From Shinella sp. (lineage in GTDB: Bacteria; Pseudomonadota; Alphaproteobacteria; Rhizobiales; Rhizobiaceae), in the NCBI GenBank assembly GCA_003248775.1, contig QFQX01000086.1, positions 1-6,697 on the forward strand: 6,697 nt of DNA. The letters are read 5' to 3'. A program made the position numbers and the translations under genes. Below are positions 1 through 6,662 of the stretch, piece after piece (position 1 is the first letter of the stretch; every line of letters starts with the position of its first letter). Below the pieces are notes generated by a model. That model was not told the origin of the DNA. It worked only from the letters and a program-made list of their open reading frames with translations, and ran no database searches.

Positions 1-1
1 G

Positions 2-964
2 CCGGTTGAATACGTTCGCGTTTGCGACGCTTTCGGCACTGGCTACTTCTACATCCCCGGCACCGAAACCTGCCTCAAGATTGGCGGTTATGTTCGTGCG
101 CAGGTTGATTGGAACTCCGAGCACGACAACGCCCATGGCGGCCCGACCGATTCCGATTGGAACGCCCGTACTCGCGGCTACCTCTCGATCGAAGCTAAGA
201 ACGACTCCGAAATCGGCACGATCGGTTCGTACTTCGCATTCAAGTCCTGGGGCAATGGCGACTACTCGAACAGCTCTTTCGAGCTTGACGAAGCCTACAT
301 CACTGTTGGCGGCTTCAAGGTCGGCTACATGTACAACTACTGGGATGCTGGTCTGTCTGGCGAAACCGACGACCTCGGTTCGAACCTGATCAACGCCATC
401 GGTTACGAATATGCTGCTGACGCATTCAAGGTCGGCGTATTCGTTGACGAGCTGACCGACACCTACACGGATTGGAATCCGTCGTTCAACAGCTACTACA
501 ACGGCACCGACAACGTTGGCGTTGAAGCCATGGTTTCCGCTACCTTCGGTCCGGTCACCGGCACCCTGCTCGGCGGCTACGACTTCGCAGCTGAAAACGG
601 CGCTGTTCGTGGTATCATCGAAGCTGAAATCGGCCCGGGCACCCTCGGCCTCGCAGCGATCTACTCCTCTGGCGTCAACGCTTACTACGACGTTGCTGAG
701 TGGACTGTTGCTGCAGAATACGCTGCAAAGCTCACCGACAAGCTGACCCTGACCCCGGGTGCTCAGTACTGGTGGAACTACGGCCATGCTGACGCCAGCG
801 GCGACTTCACGGGCAGCGTTGATGCCTGGAAGGCTGGCGTAACCCTCGACTACGCTCTCGCAGCAGGCCTCAAGACCAAGGTTTCGGTCCAGTACTTCGA
901 CACCGACGAAGCTGGTCAGGAAGGCGCTTGGGAAGGCTTCGTACGCCTGCAGCGTTCGTTCTAA
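2..964 (+). CDS. ropA: Outer-membrane porin, RopA/Omp2b (Porin_2) family, 5'-truncated by the window
   Basis: This is a beta-barrel porin that would form a diffusion channel for small solutes in the outer membrane. The reading frame is open from base 2, so the start codon, signal peptide and probably some 25-30 residues lie upstream of the window; 320 codons remain before the TAA. The visible N-terminus begins PVEYVRVCDAFG and continues to GTETCLKIGGYVR, the typical mature N-terminus of rhizobial and Brucella porins, with two cysteines at fragment residues 8 and 24. The body alternates aromatic and glycine-rich strands (GYFYIPG, YWWNYGHAD, VSVQYFDTD). The protein ends GFVRLQRSF, and a C-terminal phenylalanine is the usual barrel-assembly signal. 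The symbol rests on family resemblance and on the neighbouring slt-dapA-smpB genes. Rhizobia often carry several ropA paralogues, so which one this is cannot be decided here. An intrinsic terminator follows. Confidence 0.93.
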   Translation, partial: PVEYVRVCDAFGTGYFYIPGTETCLKIGGYVRAQVDWNSEHDNAHGGPTDSDWNARTRGYLSIEAKNDSEIGTIGSYFAFKSWGNGDYSNSSFELDEAYITVGGFKVGYMYNYWDAGLSGETDDLGSNLINAIGYEYAADAFKVGVFVDELTDTYTDWNPSFNSYYNGTDNVGVEAMVSATFGPVTGTLLGGYDFAAENGAVRGIIEAEIGPGTLGLAAIYSSGVNAYYDVAEWTVAAEYAAKLTDKLTLTPGAQYWWNYGHADASGDFTGSVDAWKAGVTLDYALAAGLKTKVSVQYFDTDEAGQEGAWEGFVRLQRSF

Positions 965-983
965 TAAGATCTCCAGATCTTAT
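964..983. repeat. Perfect 9-bp palindrome overlapping the porin stop codon
   Basis: The arms ATAAGATCT (964-972) and AGATCTTAT (975-983) are exact reverse complements separated by CC. The left arm begins on the last base of the porin TAA stop codon. In RNA this would form a tight hairpin just upstream of the main terminator stem. It could protect the 3' end of the porin mRNA or be a protein-binding palindrome; the sequence does not decide between these. Confidence 0.7.
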
Positions 984-990
984 AGGGAGG

Positions 991-1014
991 GCCCGGTCGC
1001 AAGACCGGGCTTTT
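991..1014 (+). terminator. Intrinsic terminator of the porin gene
   Basis: A perfect 8-bp GC-rich stem, GCCCGGTC (991-998) with GACCGGGC (1003-1010), closes a GCAA tetraloop of the stable GNRA class. It is followed directly by TTTT and then a pyrimidine-rich stretch. It lies 27 bases after the porin stop codon in the orientation expected for ending that transcript. Confidence 0.93.
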
Positions 1015-1082
1015 CTCGTTTTGGGTATTCGTTGCTGAAGTTTTTCCTTGCTACCCTTGAGCAAGGCTCTCGTGCGGATAAA

Positions 1083-1184
1083 GCATGCCGCGCAAAAGTG
1101 CACAGCAATCTTGCGGTAACGATATGCGAGAAAACAAGGGCGAAAGCGTACGGGGCGAATCTGAGAAATCCCGACGCACTTTAA
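1083..1184. repeat. Rhizobial intergenic mosaic repeat (RIME-like), copy 1
   Basis: About 100 bases align with a second copy at 2350-2452 in the same orientation. Over the first 45 bases (1083-1127) the two copies match at 36 positions without gaps, and all nine differences are transitions. The second half aligns with one small gap and shares the core GCGAATCTGA. The element is two successive imperfect palindromes: an outer GCATGCCG/CGATATGC stem, then a stem joining GAAAGCGT (1142-1149) to ACGCACTTT. The architecture matches RIME-type elements of rhizobia, but assigning a named subfamily would need a database comparison. In this copy both stems carry mismatches, so it looks decayed. It lies downstream of the minus-strand hydrolase. 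Confidence 0.75.
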
Positions 1185-1249
1185 GCTTCGGATGCTGAGT
1201 TTCTTCAATATGTCATCTGGTTGACGACGAGGTCGCGATTTCCCTTTGT

Positions 1250-2131
1250 TCAGCGAATGCTGGCGAGAAAACTACGAATTTGTTCGGGAATACCACCGAG
1301 ATGAAGGATAGGGGCGTGGCCTTGACCCGGAGCCGTCAACAGACGCATGTCCGGATGCCGTTCAGCCATGGCTTCCGCGGTTTGCTTCGAAAGCAAGCGC
1401 GAGTTTTCCCCTCGTATAGCCATCAGCGGCAAAGAGCGAAACAGGTCGAACTGCGCCCATAGGTCGGGGAGGGGCTGGCTGAAATCCGCGGCACGAAACT
1501 GTTCGGCGATTGCCGGATCGAAATCCGCAACAAGGTTTCCGTCTATCCCACGATAGATTGCATCGGCCATGTCGCGCCAGTCCGCCTCGGAGAGGGTGGG
1601 GAAGCTTGGGCCGTGCGTTTTCTTGAGGATTGCCGCGGCATCGTCGAAATTTTCGGGGCGGCGCTCCCTGCCGAGATAATCCTGGATCTGCTTCAGCCCC
1701 TCGGTCTCTATCACTGGTCCGATGTCGTTGAGAACAACACCGGCCAGCCGCTCAGGGTTGGTGGCCACCAATATATGCAGGATGAGCCCGCCGCGGGAGG
1801 TGCCGATGAAGAGCGCGCGTTCCAATCCGAAATGATCGAGGATCGCAATCACGTCCTGGGCTTCCGTCGGGATCGTGTAGCGCTCCTTCTTCTCGTCCCG
1901 GTCGGAAAGGCCGCGTCCGCGCGAGTCGATGGTAATCACTCGAAAGGGAGCAGGGGACTGGGACGAGAGCAGAACTGCCAGTTGATGGAAGTCGCGGGAA
2001 TTGCGCGACAGTCCCGGCAGACAGACGACCGGCAGACCGCCATGTTCCGTGCCATAGACTCGAGAGTAGAGCTTCAGTCCATCCGCAACCGGGATGTAGT
2101 GGCTCTCAAAACCGCTGCTATAATCGCTCAT
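1250..2131 (-). CDS. Alpha/beta-hydrolase of unknown substrate
   Basis: The 293-residue protein has the alpha/beta-hydrolase fold. The N-terminal sheet leads into an oxyanion-type segment VVCLPGLSRNSRDF (residues 35-48), then ITIDSRGRGLSD (66-77). The nucleophile elbow GTSRGG places the catalytic serine at residue 112, and the C-terminal PGQGHAP places the catalytic histidine at 272. Related families include esterases, haloperoxidase-like hydrolases and MhpC-type C-C hydrolases, and nothing here selects among them. There is no signal peptide, so it is probably cytoplasmic. At the usual acid position after strand 7 the segment reads RGENSRLLS; the aspartate I would expect after the serine is arginine, so the acid may be Glu242 or lie elsewhere. 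I chose this start because GGGAGG lies 8 bases upstream and the fold begins there; the frame is open 62 codons further upstream, but that stretch does not look like protein. It stands alone, with a mosaic repeat on each side. Confidence 0.9.
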   Translation of the reverse strand: MSDYSSGFESHYIPVADGLKLYSRVYGTEHGGLPVVCLPGLSRNSRDFHQLAVLLSSQSPAPFRVITIDSRGRGLSDRDEKKERYTIPTEAQDVIAILDHFGLERALFIGTSRGGLILHILVATNPERLAGVVLNDIGPVIETEGLKQIQDYLGRERRPENFDDAAAILKKTHGPSFPTLSEADWRDMADAIYRGIDGNLVADFDPAIAEQFRAADFSQPLPDLWAQFDLFRSLPLMAIRGENSRLLSKQTAEAMAERHPDMRLLTAPGQGHAPILHLGGIPEQIRSFLASIR

Positions 2132-2139
2132 TGACAAAA

Positions 2140-2145
2140 CCTCCC
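2140..2145 (-). promoter_or_regulatory. Ribosome-binding site of the hydrolase
   Basis: On the minus strand GGGAGG ends 8 bases before the ATG whose first base is at 2131. It is the strongest Shine-Dalgarno match near any in-frame start of this gene and supports the 293-residue form over the longer open frame that extends to 2317. Confidence 0.75.
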
Positions 2146-2164
2146 GCAAACCGGTGATACGCAG

Positions 2165-2206
2165 TCTAGAGGAAGTCCAGCGCGAGTGGGAACCGGTTTC
2201 GGATCC
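2165..2206. repeat. Probable fragment of a Rhizobiales palindromic repeat
   Basis: Read on the minus strand, the segment contains GATCCGAAACCGGTTCCCAC and then runs on to CCTCTAG. This resembles a repeat family I recall from rhizobial intergenic regions, whose members carry GGAAACCGGTTTCCAC near a CTCTAG end. The centre is the 8-bp palindrome AACCGGTT (2191-2198). The match is from memory, and only one copy lies in the window, so neither its bounds nor its family are certain. Confidence 0.4.
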
Positions 2207-2349
2207 ACAATTGCGTGTTAATGACGATTGCGGGTCTGGTCGAAAAGAAATGTCGAACGACTCTGCCATGGCGACGTGCCATGGGCTGGAGAACAGGAAA
2301 TCCTGGGCAAACCGCAAGGATCGCGATGCGCTGGCGTTTGTCAGTTACA

Positions 2350-2452
2350 GCATGTCGCGCAAAAGTGTGCAACGGTTTTGCGGCAACGACATGCGATGAA
2401 GCAAGGACCTAAAGTGTAGAGAGCGAATCTGAAAGATCGCGACACGCTTTAG
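2350..2452. repeat. Rhizobial intergenic mosaic repeat (RIME-like), copy 2
   Basis: This is the better preserved of the two copies. Its first palindrome (2350-2394) has perfect outer arms GCATGTCG and CGACATGC and perfect inner arms CGCAAAA and TTTTGCG, forming a two-step stem around an 11-base loop. The second palindrome runs from CTAAAG (2409-2414) to CTTTAG (2447-2452), with imperfect inner pairing around GCGAATCTGAAAGATCGCG. It has the same orientation as copy 1 and lies 29 bases beyond the slt stop, so slt transcripts would probably run into it. It might stabilise or end that transcript. Confidence 0.8.
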
Positions 2453-2481
2453 AAGTCAAAAACGCGCGCCTCGCTGATCCG

Positions 2482-4560
2482 TCAGCGGCCGTAGCGCAGA
2501 TCGTGAACGATATCGGTCTTCTGACCAAGCCTGCTCTTGTAGATCTGGTAGTTCTCCATCACCCGCTGCACGTAATTGCGTGTCTCGGGAAAGGGGATGC
2601 GTTCGATCCAGTCGACCACCTCGTCGATGGGGCGTCCGCGCGGATCGCCGTAGCGATCCAGCCATTCGGGCACACGCTTCGGCCCTGCATTATAGGCGAC
2701 GAAGGTCAGGATGTAGGAGCCACCGAATGCGTCGATTTGCTCGCCGAGATAGTGCGCGCCGAGCGTGGCGTTGTAGCCGGCGTCACTCGTCAGTTTTTCC
2801 TGCGAATAGGCGAGACCATGACGCGTCGCCACGCCCTTTGCTGTCGTCGGCAGAAGTTGAAGCAGGCCGCGCGCATTGGCGGGAGAGACAGCCGTGGGAT
2901 TGAAGGCGCTTTCCTGCCGGGCAATGGCATAGGCGAGCGCCTTGCCCGACCCTTCTATATTGGCATCGGCCGGAATGACGCCGATCGGGAAGGCGAGCGC
3001 CGGCACGTCGATACCCCGCGCATAGGCCGTCTTGCCGATCTGCAGGGATAGCTGGTGGTTGCCGGCCTTTTCCGCCTTTGACGTGAGAAGTGCCAGTTCG
3101 CCCGGGCTGTCGAGCTGTTGCGCAAGCGCCCGGTAAAGACTGTCGCCACGCCAGCCATGGCCCGCGGCTTCGAAGCGCGCAATGGCCTGAACCGCCTCGC
3201 GATTGGCGAAGCGCTGCCGCTCTTCGGCGCTCGGTTGCGGATAGGGGAATTGCAGGTTGCCGCCCGTCGCGCGGGCGCCGGCCAGTTGCCCGTAGAAGGT
3301 GCTCGGGAAACGGGCTGCCTTGGCGAAATATTCCTGCGCCTTGCCGTCACGGCTCACTTCGGAGGCGCGGCCGAGCCAATACCATGCGCGCGATGCCGAG
3401 AGCGGCCGCTCGGAAACCTGAAGGATCTTGCGGAAGTGTTTTGCCGCCGTCTGGCCGTCCTGCAGGCCGCGCAGCGCAAAGAAACCCGCATGAAATTCCG
3501 CGTCCACCACATCTACCGTTTCGGTGGCGGAGTGACGGGAGACGATCTGGTAGGCGGCCTTGAACTTGCCGAGATCGGCAAGCCCGCGTGCAACGATCCG
3601 CTGTTCGTTCCACCATTCCGTGGTGTTGACGAGTTTCGAGGCTTCGCGTGGCGCCTGCGCCAAGAGCTTGGCGGCGTCTTCGTATTTTTCCTGCCGCCTC
3701 AGGTTCTCGATGCGGGCAAACAGAAACGCCGGGTCGGAAGCCCACCTGGCATCCACCGCCTTCAGCAGGGCGGGCGCCTGCGCGGAACGGTTCAGCACGG
3801 CAGCCCACGCATTATAAAGCGATTGCGCCTGGCCGAGGCTCGAGAAGCGCTTCGCCTGACTGATCCGGCTCCGGTACATCAGATAGTCCATGCGGGCCTT
3901 GTGGTCCGCCGGCGTCAGAAGCGCCGGGAACTCGGCGATGACCTTGTCCTCAAGAGACGTGTCCAGCGCCTGTTCCCGCCAAATCTTGCGCAGCACCTTG
4001 GCTGCGGCGGCAGCATCGCCGTTCGCCACAAGCGCGCGGGCAAGAATGATGGCGCCTTCCGCGGTTTCAGGCGCGGTGGTGCCGAATGCGGAGAGAACGT
4101 CCGAGGCCCGCGGATTCTCGCGATAAAGAGCCCGCTCGGAATTGGCTCGGAATGCGGCAAGACCCGGCCATCCCTTCAACTCGTTCTGCGCGGCTGCGAT
4201 TTCAGCCGAGGGAATTCCGGGCAGGCCGGATATGGCGATGGACCAGGTGAGCATATGCCGGTCGAGACCCGCCGGCATCCGGTCGCGGATGGCGAGCGCA
4301 TCGGCGCCCTTCTTGTTGGAGAGCGCGTCGAGACCGCTCTTGAGTAATGGATTTGCCGCGCCGACCCGTGCAGTGCGCGGGATCGCGCCTGTGACTTCCG
4401 AGGAGGGCGGGATGATCGCGGCCACATCCTGCTGGGCTGGTTTGGGAGACGGCGTGGGTATGGATTCGGCAAGCACGGAGAAGCCGTTGCTGGCCAGTAC
4501 GGCAAGCCCAAGTCCGAAGATGGATATCGAAAGTCCGACCCGTCTCATCCCGCTACTCAT
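2482..4560 (-). CDS. slt: Secreted soluble lytic transglycosylase, Slt family (GH23)
   Basis: This enzyme cleaves the MurNAc-GlcNAc bond of peptidoglycan non-hydrolytically, leaving 1,6-anhydroMurNAc ends, and would act in the periplasm. With the start at 4560 the protein has 692 residues. Residues 1-31 form a signal peptide: MRR, a hydrophobic stretch, then SVLA before the likely cleavage at 31/32. A Thr/Pro-rich linker and a long alanine-rich helical region follow, matching the superhelical domain of Slt70. The C-terminal SLT domain carries the catalytic glutamate in ARQESAF (Glu550), then GLLQLLPTTA (565-574), AYNAGPKRV (622-630) and IPFPETRNYV, the usual signatures of the family. The start is uncertain: ATG at 4560 and ATG at 4548 both give a good signal peptide, and neither has a strong ribosome-binding site. 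The frame stays open to a TTG at 4626 with GAGGAG 13 bases upstream, but that would put 22 unlikely residues before the signal. It is divergent from dapA. Confidence 0.94.
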   Translation of the reverse strand: MSSGMRRVGLSISIFGLGLAVLASNGFSVLAESIPTPSPKPAQQDVAAIIPPSSEVTGAIPRTARVGAANPLLKSGLDALSNKKGADALAIRDRMPAGLDRHMLTWSIAISGLPGIPSAEIAAAQNELKGWPGLAAFRANSERALYRENPRASDVLSAFGTTAPETAEGAIILARALVANGDAAAAAKVLRKIWREQALDTSLEDKVIAEFPALLTPADHKARMDYLMYRSRISQAKRFSSLGQAQSLYNAWAAVLNRSAQAPALLKAVDARWASDPAFLFARIENLRRQEKYEDAAKLLAQAPREASKLVNTTEWWNEQRIVARGLADLGKFKAAYQIVSRHSATETVDVVDAEFHAGFFALRGLQDGQTAAKHFRKILQVSERPLSASRAWYWLGRASEVSRDGKAQEYFAKAARFPSTFYGQLAGARATGGNLQFPYPQPSAEERQRFANREAVQAIARFEAAGHGWRGDSLYRALAQQLDSPGELALLTSKAEKAGNHQLSLQIGKTAYARGIDVPALAFPIGVIPADANIEGSGKALAYAIARQESAFNPTAVSPANARGLLQLLPTTAKGVATRHGLAYSQEKLTSDAGYNATLGAHYLGEQIDAFGGSYILTFVAYNAGPKRVPEWLDRYGDPRGRPIDEVVDWIERIPFPETRNYVQRVMENYQIYKSRLGQKTDIVHDLRYGR

Positions 4561-4754
4561 GGAACACTGTCTATCGCATCCATTAGCCATCCGGCAGATT
4601 AACGAAACCTTTCCGAAAAGCCACAAATTCGATGTTCCGCTCCTCTAAATCCGTCACAAAACCGTTAGCGTTCCGCTTGTCGCGCTTCATTCTGCAAAGT
4701 AATGTGCCGGCGTCTTAATCGAGGAATACGGCCGAAGCGTGAGCGCTGGCCGTC

Positions 4755-4759
4755 AGGAG
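4755..4759 (+). promoter_or_regulatory. Ribosome-binding site of dapA
   Basis: AGGAG lies 8 bases before the ATG at 4768. It supports that start over the ATG at 4702, which would add 22 basic residues absent from the DapA family. Confidence 0.8.
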
Positions 4760-4767
4760 TCTATTGT

Positions 4768-5652
4768 ATGTTCCAGGGATCCATTCCCGCTCTCGTCACG
4801 CCGTTCACTGATACGGGCGCCGTCGACGAAGCCGTCTTTGCCGCCCATGTGGAATGGCAGATCGCCGAGGGAAGCACCGGCCTCGTGCCGGTCGGCACCA
4901 CCGGTGAATCGCCGACCCTTTCCCATGGCGAGCACAAACGGGTCGTGGAACTCTGTGTCGAGGTGGCGTCCAAGCGTGTGCCCGTCATCGCCGGTGCCGG
5001 CTCCAACAACACCCGGGAAGCGATCGAACTGGCCCTTCATGCTGAAAGTGTTGGTGCGGACGCCCTGCTGGTCGTCACTCCTTATTATAACAAGCCGACA
5101 CAGAAGGGCTTGTTCGCCCATTTCTCGGCTATTGCCGAAACGGTGAAGCTGCCGATCTTCATCTACAACATTCCCGGCCGTTCGGTGATCGACATGTCGC
5201 CCGAGACGATGGGCGCGCTGGCGAAGGCTCACAAAAACATCGTTGGCGTCAAGGATGCGACGGGCAAGCTCGAACGCGTTTCCGACCAGCGCATCACCTG
5301 CGGCCCCGATTTCATCCAGCTTTCCGGTGAAGACGCGACGGCGCTCGGCTTCAATGCTCACGGTGGCGTCGGCTGTATTTCGGTCACGGCCAATGCCGCG
5401 CCGAAGCTCTGTGCGGAATTCCAGGCGGCAACGCTCGCCGGCGATTATAAGACCGCATTGGCCTATCAGGATCGCCTGATGCCGCTGCACAAGGCGATCT
5501 TCATGGAGCCCGGTCTCTGTGGCGTCAAATATGCGCTGTCCAGGCTGGGCCGCATGAGCCGTAACGTGCGCCTGCCGCTCTTGCCGACGCTGGAGCCGGC
5601 GACCGAAGCCGCCATTGATGCTGCGCTGGTACATGCCGGTCTGATCAACTGA
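4768..5652 (+). CDS. dapA: 4-hydroxy-tetrahydrodipicolinate synthase (DapA)
   Basis: This cytoplasmic enzyme condenses pyruvate with aspartate semialdehyde, the first committed step of the diaminopimelate pathway that supplies lysine and peptidoglycan cross-links. The 294-residue length and TIM-barrel pattern are those of DapA. The N-terminus MFQGSIPALVTPF matches the family. GTTGES places the pyruvate-binding threonines at 44 and 45, PYYNKP gives Tyr107, IYNIPGR gives Tyr133 and Arg138, and GVKDATG gives the Schiff-base lysine at 162. The numbering is collinear with the E. coli enzyme apart from one residue inserted before the lysine. The catalytic set looks complete, so an active synthase is likely rather than another aldolase of the NAL/DHDPS superfamily. 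It is divergent from slt, and a terminator-like hairpin follows 7 bases after the stop. Confidence 0.97.
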   Translation: MFQGSIPALVTPFTDTGAVDEAVFAAHVEWQIAEGSTGLVPVGTTGESPTLSHGEHKRVVELCVEVASKRVPVIAGAGSNNTREAIELALHAESVGADALLVVTPYYNKPTQKGLFAHFSAIAETVKLPIFIYNIPGRSVIDMSPETMGALAKAHKNIVGVKDATGKLERVSDQRITCGPDFIQLSGEDATALGFNAHGGVGCISVTANAAPKLCAEFQAATLAGDYKTALAYQDRLMPLHKAIFMEPGLCGVKYALSRLGRMSRNVRLPLLPTLEPATEAAIDAALVHAGLIN

Positions 5653-5659
5653 CCGACGG

Positions 5660-5690
5660 GCCGGGCGTCCGCCGCCCGGCTTCTTCCCTT
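5660..5690 (+). terminator. Probable intrinsic terminator of dapA
   Basis: The arms GCCGGGCG (5660-5667) and CGCCCGGC (5673-5680) form a perfect 8-bp stem with a 5-base loop, followed by TTCTTCCCTT. The tail is pyrimidine-rich rather than a pure T-run, so termination may be partial, which would allow some read-through into smpB. Confidence 0.75.
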
Positions 5691-5787
5691 CCGGCGGTCG
5701 CTATATTACATAGAGACGACAAAAGCCGGACGGGATGCCCGCCGTCCGCAAGATAACAAGCATTCCGGGCGGAACGGACTTTTCATC

Positions 5788-6267
5788 ATGGCACCCCGAG
5801 GCAGCCAACGCGTCGTCAACAAGGTCGTTGCGGAAAACCGCAAGGCCCGCTTCAACTACGAGATCCTCGATACCTACGAGGCCGGTCTTGTGCTGACCGG
5901 CACCGAGGTCAAATCGTTGCGTGAAGGCAAGGCGAATATCGCGGAATCCTATGCCTCGGATGAAGGGGACGAGATCTGGCTGATCAACTCCTACCTGCCG
6001 GAATATCTGCAGGCCAACCGCTTCAATCATGAGACCCGCCGTCGTCGGAAGCTGCTGTTGAACAAGCGCGAGATCAACCGCATGCGCGCAGCCATCAATC
6101 GCGAAGGCATGACGCTCGTGCCGTTGAAGATCTACTTCAACGAGAAGGGCCGGGCGAAGCTGGAACTGGCGCTCGCCAAGGGCAAGAAATTGCACGACAA
6201 GCGCGAGACGTCGAAGGAGCGGGATTGGAACCGCCAGAAGTCGCGTCTTCTCAAGACGGGTGGCTGA
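5788..6267 (+). CDS. smpB: SsrA (tmRNA)-binding protein SmpB
   Basis: SmpB binds tmRNA and delivers it to ribosomes stalled at the end of broken mRNAs, starting trans-translation and tagging of the incomplete protein. The 159-residue length is full for the family. The oligonucleotide-binding barrel begins VVNKVVAENRKARFNYEI (9-26) and includes the conserved TGTEVKSLREGKANI (37-51), the stretch NSYLPEY (67-73), and LLNKREINRM. The basic C-terminal tail contains GKKLHDKRE (132-140) and KERDWNRQKSRLLK, the part that enters the decoding centre. The start is the ATG giving MAPRGSQRVV, typical of rhizobial SmpB; the ribosome-binding site is weak (ACGGA, about 9 bases upstream). It lies 135 bases after dapA with a hairpin between, so it may have its own promoter; CTATAT at 5701-5706 could be a -10 element, but no good -35 was seen. 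The tmRNA gene itself is not in the window. Confidence 0.97.
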   Translation: MAPRGSQRVVNKVVAENRKARFNYEILDTYEAGLVLTGTEVKSLREGKANIAESYASDEGDEIWLINSYLPEYLQANRFNHETRRRRKLLLNKREINRMRAAINREGMTLVPLKIYFNEKGRAKLELALAKGKKLHDKRETSKERDWNRQKSRLLKTGG

Positions 6268-6319
6268 TAATTTGCCGCTAATCAGGTCTGAATGGCGATC
6301 TTCACCGACGGCCGTGCGA

Positions 6320-6583
6320 TTACGCGGCGCTTACCCCTTCACGAAGCTCAAGGTTTTCAAATTCTGCTGAATTTTGAGGATTTTGTGGGAGTTCCCGCTC
6401 GCCAATAATTTTTCCGCTGCCGAGGCCTGTTTGCAACCGATCGAAATCCATCTCGTGTGATCCTCCTTCGAAACTTCCGGCGTCGTTTGCCACGATGACT
6501 GGCCGGAACGGATGCCGCGGGCTCCAGATTGCGGGCTGATGCCGGACGACAAACAGCGCTCTAAGCTCTTTTGTTTGAAGCAT
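6320..6583 (-). CDS. Doubtful small hypothetical protein (87 residues, or 43 from an internal start)
   Basis: I do not recognise this protein. The 87-residue frame starts MLQTKELRALFVVRH with a weak GAGGA about 11 bases upstream. An internal ATG at 6451, giving a 43-residue acidic product starting MDFDRLQTG, has a much better ribosome-binding site: AAGGAGGA ending 9 bases before it. There is no signal peptide, membrane helix or known motif. A second open frame overlaps almost the same bases, and codon use is weakly coding-like at best, so both may be chance. If real it would be convergent with smpB. Confidence 0.25.
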   Translation of the reverse strand: MLQTKELRALFVVRHQPAIWSPRHPFRPVIVANDAGSFEGGSHEMDFDRLQTGLGSGKIIGERELPQNPQNSAEFENLELREGVSAA

Positions 6584-6662
6584 AAGCTGATCGATCCTCG
6601 TTTCACTCCGGTCGGATTATGCTTGTCTTATGACTTTGTCTGCCGAATGGGCGAGAAGGGAA

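Larger units (their letters stand above)
2132..2481. other. 350-bp intergenic region between the hydrolase and slt
   Basis: Both flanking genes are on the minus strand, so this region holds the 3' end of the slt transcript and the upstream region of the hydrolase. I see the hydrolase ribosome-binding site, part of a palindromic repeat (2165-2206), a short hairpin with arms CCATGGC (2266-2272) and GCCATGG (2278-2284), and a full mosaic repeat (2350-2452). After the slt stop, the minus strand reads GCGAGGCGCGCGTTTTT, a T-tract behind a very short stem and at best a weak terminator. No convincing promoter was recognised, and the short open frames here look like chance. Confidence 0.7.

Noticed and set aside
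1046..1066. Hairpin CCTTGCT/AGCAAGG downstream of the porin
   Set aside because: The T-run precedes the stem on the plus strand and becomes an A-run after it on the minus strand, so it is not an intrinsic terminator in either direction. A 7-bp stem alone is weak evidence.
870..1208. 112-codon minus-strand frame over the porin 3' end, its terminator and repeat copy 1
   Set aside because: It runs through a terminator and a repeat element, and the product is basic and unrecognisable.
2132..2317. 62-residue N-terminal extension of the hydrolase
   Set aside because: It would be encoded by repeat-containing intergenic DNA upstream of a good GGGAGG-ATG start, and the residues do not resemble part of the hydrolase fold.
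3118..4347. 409-codon plus-strand open frame opposite slt
   Set aside because: It is antisense to a clear lytic transglycosylase with a signal peptide and intact motifs. Its translation is rich in Arg and Gly without recognisable domains, as expected for a mirror frame in GC-rich DNA.
4561..4626. TTG start at 4626 for the lytic transglycosylase
   Set aside because: GAGGAG lies upstream, but at 13 bases the spacing is long, and the start would place 22 residues including cysteines ahead of a normal signal peptide.
4676..4704. CTTGTC as a possible -35 box for dapA
   Set aside because: It is close to the rhizobial CTTGAC, but the expected -10 position holds GTAATG, a poor match to CTATAT, so I do not call a promoter.
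4753..5634. 293-codon minus-strand open frame opposite dapA
   Set aside because: It covers nearly all of dapA, whose catalytic residues are all present. The antisense translation shows no family resemblance.
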